64,000 bases of DNA. It comes from Flammulina velutipes. Its lineage: Eukaryota > Basidiomycota > Agaricomycetes > Agaricales > Physalacriaceae. This document shows positions 58,275 through 64,000 of this stretch, piece by piece. The notes below the pieces were generated by a model that was given only the letters and a program-made list of their open reading frames with translations, was not told the DNA's origin and did no database searches. The stretch spans positions 2,108,001 through 2,172,000 of the forward strand of contig CM022370.1 of NCBI GenBank assembly GCA_011800155.1, read 5' to 3'. Position numbers and translations under genes: made by a program. Each line of letters begins with the position of its first letter. Within the stretch, counting starts at the first letter, position 1.

Positions 58275-60321
58275 ATGTTCTCCCGATCTCTTTATGTCGC
58301 GCTGGTTGGCCTCTACTTCTCTGCTTTTGCAGCTCAGGCTGTTCCCCAGTTTGGAACCACAGGCTTTGGTAATGGACGAGGTCGTTTTGGAAAAGGCAAG
58401 GGAACCCAAACCCAGGGTTTGGCTACCGCCACATGTGACGTGAGTAGCTCGAACCATGATCCGACGTTTGGCTGACAGTGTATCCCATGCTGTAGATCGC
58501 GAATGTGGTAACTCAGACGATTACTGTCACCGCTGGTGCGCCTGTTACCGCGCCCACTGCCGCTCCCGAAGATGGTATGCGATTTAATTAATTTTAAAAA
58601 ACTTGCCATTCTGACGCCTCGTTTTGCAGACGCAGGCAACACTGGCGGAAATGCTGGTGGAAACAATGGTGGCAACACTGGCAATAACGGTGGGAACGCC
58701 GGCGGAAACAACGGTGGGAACGCTGGAAACAATGGCGGGAACGCTGGCAATAACGGCGGCAATAACGGCGGCAACGCTGGAAACAACGGTGGAAACGCCG
58801 GCGGGAATGCTGGTAACAACGGTGGAAACGCTGGAAACAATGGCGGGAACGCTGGCAATAACGGCGGGAACGCTGGCAATAACGGCGGGAACGCTGGCAA
58901 TAACGGCGGGAACGCTGGCAATAACGGCGGGAACGCTGGCAATAACGGCGGGAACGCTGGCAATAACGGCGGGAACGCTGGAAACAACGGTGGGAACGCT
59001 GGCAACAACGGTGGAAACGCTGGCAACAATGGCGGTAATGCTGGAAACAACGGCGGCAATGCTGGTAACAACGGCGGAAACGCTGGAAACAACGGTGGTA
59101 ATAACGGTGGGAACGCTGGTAACAATGGCGGCAACAACGGGAACGTTGGCGCAGACGCTCAAACTTCTCTGAGTAAGTGTACGATGTTTCAAACGAGTCA
59201 TATCTCATTCTTTCCGACATAGCCCTCGACCCCGCCGTCATCGCTCCCGGCTTCGCAAACGACGGTCAGGACCAACCCGTCGCAGGCCAAGTTGCTTCAC
59301 TCACTTCGACCAACAACTTCATCAACTTCTGTCTTACCGTCAACGCCCCCATCACCAATGGCCAACAGATCACAACTGGAAGGTTAGTTCTCACTTTATC
59401 AGTTGAGCGCTATCCTGACTGATCCCTCTTGTATAGCTGCAATCCCGCTCCCATTGGTGTCATTCCCAGCGTAGATCGCATGCCCAGCTCCAAGTTCACG
59501 TTCCCCGCCAACTTTGGAGCCGTCCAGGCAAACACTCCTTTCACCGTCGCTATGGCCATCAAGAACCTCGCCACCGGCCAATTTACCAACGCGCAGAAGA
59601 GCTACTTTGCTGCTCCTCAGCAACTGACCAACGACGGTACTATCCTCGGCCATTCTCACTTCGTCATCGAGGAAATCGCCTCCTTCGAAAGCACCGAGCC
59701 TCTGGATCCTAAGAACTTTGCATTCTTCAAAGGTGTCAACGGTCAAGCCGTCAATGGTGTTCTCACGGCGGACGTGACCGCTGGTCTGCCTGAAGGCTTT
59801 TACCGTCTGGGCTCTATCAACTCGGCCTCCAACCACCAACCTGTTATTGTCCCCGTCGCTCAACACGGAGTTGTCGACGATATGATCTACGTGAGTGGTC
59901 TTCGCAACGTTCCATGAGCCAACCATTCTGATTGACATCCCAGTTCGCTGTGACTGCAGATGGCTCCGTCCCCAATGCCGGTAATGTCAATGGCGGCAAT
60001 GGCAATGGCAATGGCAATGGCAATGGCAATGGCAATGGCGGCAATGGCAATGGTAACGGTGGTAATGGCAATGGAGGAAATGGTAACGGGAACGGCGGCT
60101 TTGGCTTTGGTGGCAACGGAAACGGTGCTGGCTTGGTCAACTCAGACCTTGTTGCATCCGCCTCTGCCTCTTCTGCGTCTGTGATTCCTTCCGCCTCTGC
60201 ATCAGCAAGTGTTTCTGCACCTGCCAGTGCTGCTGTCACCTCAGCAGTACAGGCCTCTGTCACCGACGCTCAGGCTAGCGTCACAGACAGTGGTGCCGCT
60301 GCTGCGACAACTTCCGCATAA
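58275..60321 (+). CDS. Secreted Asn/Gly-rich repeat protein
   Basis: Exons 58275-58439, 58496-58574, 58630-59172, 59223-59382, 59437-59890 and 59944-60321 give 592 aa. Signal peptide about MFSRSLYVALVGLYFSAFAA. Exon 3 is almost only a GNNGGNA heptad-like repeat. A conserved globular domain follows (LDPAVIAPGFANDGQDQPVA; NFINFCLTVNAPITNGQQ; FTNAQKSYFAAPQQL; GHSHFVIEEIASFE). Then comes a second GN-rich tract and a Ser/Ala/Val-rich end. The globular part belongs to a secreted basidiomycete family that databases often label wrongly as ribosomal protein S17. The Ser/Ala end may be O-glycosylated; no clear GPI signal seen. A cell-wall or matrix role is a guess. Confidence 0.82.
58630..59160 (+). 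repeat. GNNGGNA-coding minisatellite
   Basis: A 21-base unit coding roughly GGNAGNN is repeated more than twenty times, with single-base variants, and with at least six almost identical units in a row near 58850-58980. It lies wholly within exon 3 and keeps the frame. Opposite-strand frames of this tract look like long Pro/Leu- or Val/Ser-rich proteins but are shadows. Confidence 0.9.
59990..60130 (+). repeat. GN-coding simple repeat
   Basis: Hexamer GGCAAT (Gly-Asn) in tandem with variants GGTAAC and GGAGGA, in the last exon of the secreted protein gene. Confidence 0.85.
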
Positions 60322-60588
60322 GTTGGAGTCGATTATGCCCATAGTAGTAGGATGATCTGAAAACGGTTATGCACGCGAGACACGCTGCGCGACGGTCTTT
60401 ATATGTCTAAGTTATTTAACCAATGTACTCGTCTGCTTCATTCGTCTTTTTTACTTCTACAGGGTTAATGGATTGCATCTTTTACTCAGTTGTGTTGAAC
60501 GCCACATTCGAAAACTGGATGAAATGAAACTTCAAACGCGAAAGTATTGTACACCTTTGTAATTACTTCGACCTCATCTATGTACATG

Positions 60589-62318
60589 TTAAGCCACTGC
60601 CTTGGCATTCTCCGTCAAGATATGGTTCAACCCCTCCCGCTTTAGACAATTCTCATACCTGAAGCTCTTCGCAATCTCATCGATCTCCGCCTCACTCTTC
60701 CCAATGAAATGATCCGCCCACTCCTGGACGAGATACTCAGCCAGCAGAATGCTCCTCGCGAGCCTCTTAACGCGGTCCTCAACCTTCCACACCGGGAAGG
60801 GGTAGAGGTTCTGGTACTTCGTATCTACCTCCTCGAGAACATGCTTGACCAGAGGCTCATAGACACCCTTCACGGCCGAGTCGTCAGCGCCCCACGCGTC
60901 AATGGCCAAACGGTGCTTCTTGGCGAGGAAGTCGGCGAAAAGCGTCATGTAAGGTGTCTTCGGGTCGATATAGACCATGCCCTGGAAGCCAATATCCTTG
61001 TACAGCCAAATCGACCAGCTCAGGCGGTCCTAAAAATCAAAATGTTAGATCACGGGCGAATACTCCCTAAGACAGGCTAACCTTGTTGTAGATGTCCAAT
61101 TGGTCCTTGAGGACACGATAACGGACCTCGTTAATCTCATCCGTCTTCTCACCTTCGTATTGCTTTCGGGCATACACCGGGCCCCACTCCCCATTCCACA
61201 CACACAACCCTCGCTCGTCCATCCACTCGCGTTTCTTCTCGTAACTCCTACGAAGGCGGTGCTGCTGCAATTCGGTACCAGTGTACGCCTCAGGCGCGGC
61301 GGGGAACCCAAATACCGAATAGTCATGGATTGAGTACGCAGTGTTCTCCCACTTCTTGTGCGAGTCACCAAAGTGACTAAAGTCGGACGCAAAGGTGTTG
61401 CCGTCAAAGAAGATGGCGTGGTCGGGGTCGATGTTGCGGATGGTGTTGTAGACGCGGTCGTAGAATGCAATGACACGCGTATGCTTGGGGTCCGTCGGCT
61501 CGTTGATGGGATTGTAGCCAGCAATCCACTTGTTACCCTTATAGTGTGCCGCCAGTTCCTCCCAAAGCCAGTTGGTACGATCCTGGAAATCTTTATGGTT
61601 CCAGACTGTGTGGCGCATATTTAATTAACTCGTTGCCGAAATGGGGAAAGAACATACAGTTCGCAATGTGTGTTCCGTGATCTGCGTGCCAATCCGTGTT
61701 CTGGCCGCCCGGGACGGTGTGCAGATCCAAGATCGTGTAAATATTGTACTGCGCACACAGGTCGATCACTCGATCGAGGTGCTTGAAGCCGGAAGCTTTC
61801 AAAACGCGGGGGTTCATATCATCTACCAATAGAAATGAGGTGGGGAAACAAGGGGTATTACTGTATCACTGACCCTCAAAGTGACGATAGTTGAAAGGCA
61901 GGCGAATGCAATTGAGCCCAAGGCTGGCGAAAAATTTGGCGTCCTCTTCAACGAAGAAGTATTCGAGGAACTGAGAAGAGTTCAGCTCGACGATGTCAGT
62001 TGCCAAGGGTAGACGACGTACTTTGTCAAAGAATAATTCAGACTTGTCTTGACCGATAGTCTCAGTTAACGTCTCCCTGATCTGGTGCTCGCATCCAGGA
62101 TAGCCTATGACTTTGGTTGAGGACCACAAGAGCAAGAAGGAAAGCTCAACTAACCAGAGATGAAGTTCTCCATGCTACGGAGACGTTGATTAGATGTGAA
62201 ACGATGGCCAATCTGAAAGAACGTACTTCATCCATCCTCCAAGTCCAGCACCACGGAGGATAACTTCCTCACCCTTCTCGTTGACGATTTGTGTACCAGA
62301 TACTTTGAGAAGCGACAT
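60589..62318 (-). CDS. Glycoside hydrolase family 5 (exo-beta-1,3-glucanase-like)
   Basis: Exons 62318-62227, 62174-62155 (20 nt), 62104-62022, 61970-61874, 61822-61658, 61605-61082 and 61029-60589 give 473 aa. GH5 marks: LRGAGLGGWMNMENFISGYP, LGLNCIRLPFNYRHFE, IYTILDLHTVPGGQN, the acid/base Glu in GYNPINEPTD, and the nucleophile Glu region CVWNGEWGPVY. There is no signal peptide, so the enzyme is likely intracellular or exported by another route; this fits the leaderless fungal GH5 group related to exo-1,3-beta-glucosidases. The substrate (wall glucan, glucosylceramide or other) is not settled by sequence. The C-terminal 100 residues form a helical extension. Confidence 0.88.
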
Positions 62319-62666
62319 GGTGGAATGAATGGGAGTGTCTTGGGAATGTCAAGCTTTAATCTTGCTTTAATCGTCGGCAGGCAGGGCATGTGGACTGGCC
62401 GATAATTCTCCGGCAGCATAAACATTCCACGCCGGATGTTCGCCCCGGGATAATTTGCAACGCCACAACTTGTGATGTGCATTTTGAACGTCTGTGGACC
62501 GCTATTCTTGGGATATACGACCACTCTACGTACCACCAAACATCTGTGAATGATATGACCTCCAAGCAAACTGAACGCTCTCTGTCGCGTTTCTTTCGCT
62601 GACTTTCCGGGTTTTGCTGTCGGACAAATGTTGACAGATGTAGGCTATAGGCCGCCATTTCTAGCA

Positions 62667-63300
62667 TCATATGACCTCCAAAAGATCGTGGATTTCGTTG
62701 TAGACCTGAGATAAGACCGGAAAGCGAGGCAAGAGGTTCTGCGCGGCGGGTCAGCCAAGCCCCAGTAATCCTTTGTATTGCATAACTTACAGGGAATGCG
62801 ACCTGGATGCGTTGACAGCCGAAGGGGTCCTCTGTTGCTATTGCAAGGTAATAACGGACATTCCATCCGTGAAGACCTTCATTGATGACTACATCTCGCA
62901 GCGCAGAGAGCGGGATAAAATGTCGAGTCGTACGGAGGGTGTAGCGTGCTTCGAGTTGAATACCATGGCTAGGAAAGACGATGATGGATTCTAAGCACAA
63001 GTAAGGATTGGACAGTGAGGTCGGGCGACACAAGACGAACCAGAAATGAGCGTGTTCAGGTATCGGAAAAGCCAAGTGAGAACGATGGCAAAGGACCAGT
63101 ACTCCCAGTGAGAGACTCTGAGCTAAATGATCATGTTAGGTTCATGGAATAGCGGAAACGAGAAAACTGACGTGTCGTATGCCCAATGCAACAACAGCGA
63201 TAGCCAGCGACCACCACAGCGTACTGCTGCGAGTATTCACGCGTTGGATACGAAATTCATGGAAAGCTGGTGTCCTGACTTGCACAAATTCTTGCGACAT
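62667..63300 (-). CDS. GPI15: GPI-GlcNAc transferase subunit PIG-H/Gpi15
   Basis: Exons 63300-63172, 63122-63041, 62990-62791 and 62738-62667 give 160 aa. The first exon has STLWWSLAIAVVALGIRH, the second YWSFAIVLTWLFRYLNTL; the two hydrophobic segments form the family's hairpin. The PIG-H domain follows: ESIIVFPSHGIQLEARY, FIPLSALRDVVINEGLHGW, VRYYLAIA, and the end FPNLLPRFPVLSQVY. It is part of the ER complex that starts GPI-anchor synthesis by adding GlcNAc to phosphatidylinositol. Length is close to other PIG-H proteins. The 62319-62666 stretch on the other side has no gene. Confidence 0.88.
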
Positions 63301-63353
63301 GCATGAGAGATAGGAAGTAAAGAGTGATCGACTCTTCCTTCTCGACCATCATC
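63301..63353. promoter_or_regulatory. Very short divergent promoter, PIG-H / dioxygenase
   Basis: Only 53 bp separate the start codons of two divergent genes, so transcription must start inside or very near the opposite 5' end. Confidence 0.45.
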
Positions 63354-64000
63354 ATGGCACCAAAAAAAGCTACCAAAATACAAAAAGTAGACGAACCACG
63401 CAAGCCTGTCGACCACGTCCTTTCAACGCTTCAGCTATCTACGAAACGCGGCCTCGAACACAGAGTTCTTCTGGATGACCAAATTATACTGGTTGATGTA
63501 CGCTTGGACCAATGTGACGAATGCTGTCTGATCCCCTCCAGAACTTTCTGTCTGCGAAAGAATGTGAGGCCACTATCAAAGCGATTGACCAGTTTCCCCT
63601 CGAAATGACGCCTCCGAAGCGGAGAGGAGAAGCCGACAGAGTGAACTGTTCGTGCTAAATTCTCCGCGTCGAAACGTTGCACTCTAATCGCTCTCGAAAG
63701 ATCGGTTCAGCGTCACTTCAGCCACGTTCGCAGAGCGTCTTCGCCAGCTACTGACTCCCCACCTCCCTTTATTCCCTCCCTCCCGGTCTATCAAGCGATC
63801 TGGGCAAATACCTCCCCGCCTTCCAGTGGCATTCAATTCGAATATCCGATTCTACAAGTATACCGCAAATCAACACTTCGGGTTTGGTTCTCCTCCTCGT
63901 TGGCAGCTGGAATTTCTCTAAGCTGTCGCTGTAGACCTCATTACGATGATTATGTCTTCGATGAACAAACTGGCCAGACGTCGGAATGGACTTTGCTAAT
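63354..64000 (+). CDS. 2-oxoglutarate-Fe(II) dioxygenase (prolyl-4-hydroxylase-like), 5' part
   Basis: Exons 63354-63497, 63542-63647, 63701-63881 and 63935 onward; the frame is open at the right edge. It starts MAPKKATKIQKVDEP. The fold begins with ILVDNFLSAKECEATIKAI, then FNSNIRFYKYTANQHFG, and the iron-binding HxD in PHYDDYVFDEQTGQTSEWTL. The distal His and the 2OG-binding Arg/Lys would lie beyond the window. Related fungal proteins hydroxylate protein residues, but the substrate is unknown. The basic start could be a nuclear signal. Confidence 0.85.

Noticed and set aside
58334..59241. Long minus- and other-frame open frames rich in Pro/Leu, Val/Ser or Arg/Cys
   Set aside because: They mirror the GNNGGNA codon repeat of the secreted protein gene; the 21-base unit is a multiple of three, so all frames stay open.

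Overview
The window is nuclear DNA of a filamentous basidiomycete, most likely an Agaricomycete. Genes are dense and split by many 40-60 nt introns, mostly GT-AG with several GC-AG. Typical fungal housekeeping genes (GCS1, ATG6, GAL1, TIM17, PXA-type ABC transporter) sit among features common in mushroom-forming fungi: F-box/LRR proteins, a caspase-like protease, small secreted proteins, and an Asn/Gly-rich secreted protein. I saw no prokaryotic, viral or transposase gene. Most exon models below were rebuilt by hand by joining reading frames at splice sites, and nearly all close in frame with plausible family lengths.

Layout. 0-9 kb: a truncated or damaged gene at the left edge, an LRR protein, a peroxisomal ABCD half-transporter, a CX5R phosphatase and a phosducin-like protein. 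9-14 kb: a direct tandem duplication carrying two copies of a single-pass membrane protein gene, then a small secreted protein made of seven near-identical repeats, nearly all on their own exons. 14-20.7 kb: a PH-domain coiled-coil protein, mitochondrial ATP synthase delta subunit and glutamate-cysteine ligase. 20.7-53.8 kb: a large inverted duplication. Each arm (about 21.8-26.5 and 48.0-52.8 kb) holds two genes of one small secreted cysteine protein family plus an HSP20 gene with heat-shock elements. A fifth family member lies in the spacer (33.4-33.9 kb). The roughly 21.5 kb spacer also holds ATG6, a caspase-like protein, DNA polymerase kappa, an RraA-like protein, GYP1, NUP2/NUP50, GAL1, an F-box protein, a seven-TM protein and a BLI-3-like flavoprotein. 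53.8-64 kb: TIM17, a CDCA7-type zinc-finger protein, the Asn/Gly-rich secreted protein, a GH5 hydrolase, PIG-H and the 5' part of a 2OG-Fe(II) dioxygenase running off the right edge.

Functions are mostly unconnected housekeeping roles, as usual in fungal chromosomes. Several genes are arranged head to head over short gaps (RraA-like/GYP1, NUP2/GAL1, TIM17/CDCA7-like, PIG-H/dioxygenase). The accessory content of most interest is the repeat peptide precursor at 13.05-13.94 kb, the five-member secreted family in the inverted repeat, and the tandem membrane protein pair with one frameshifted copy.
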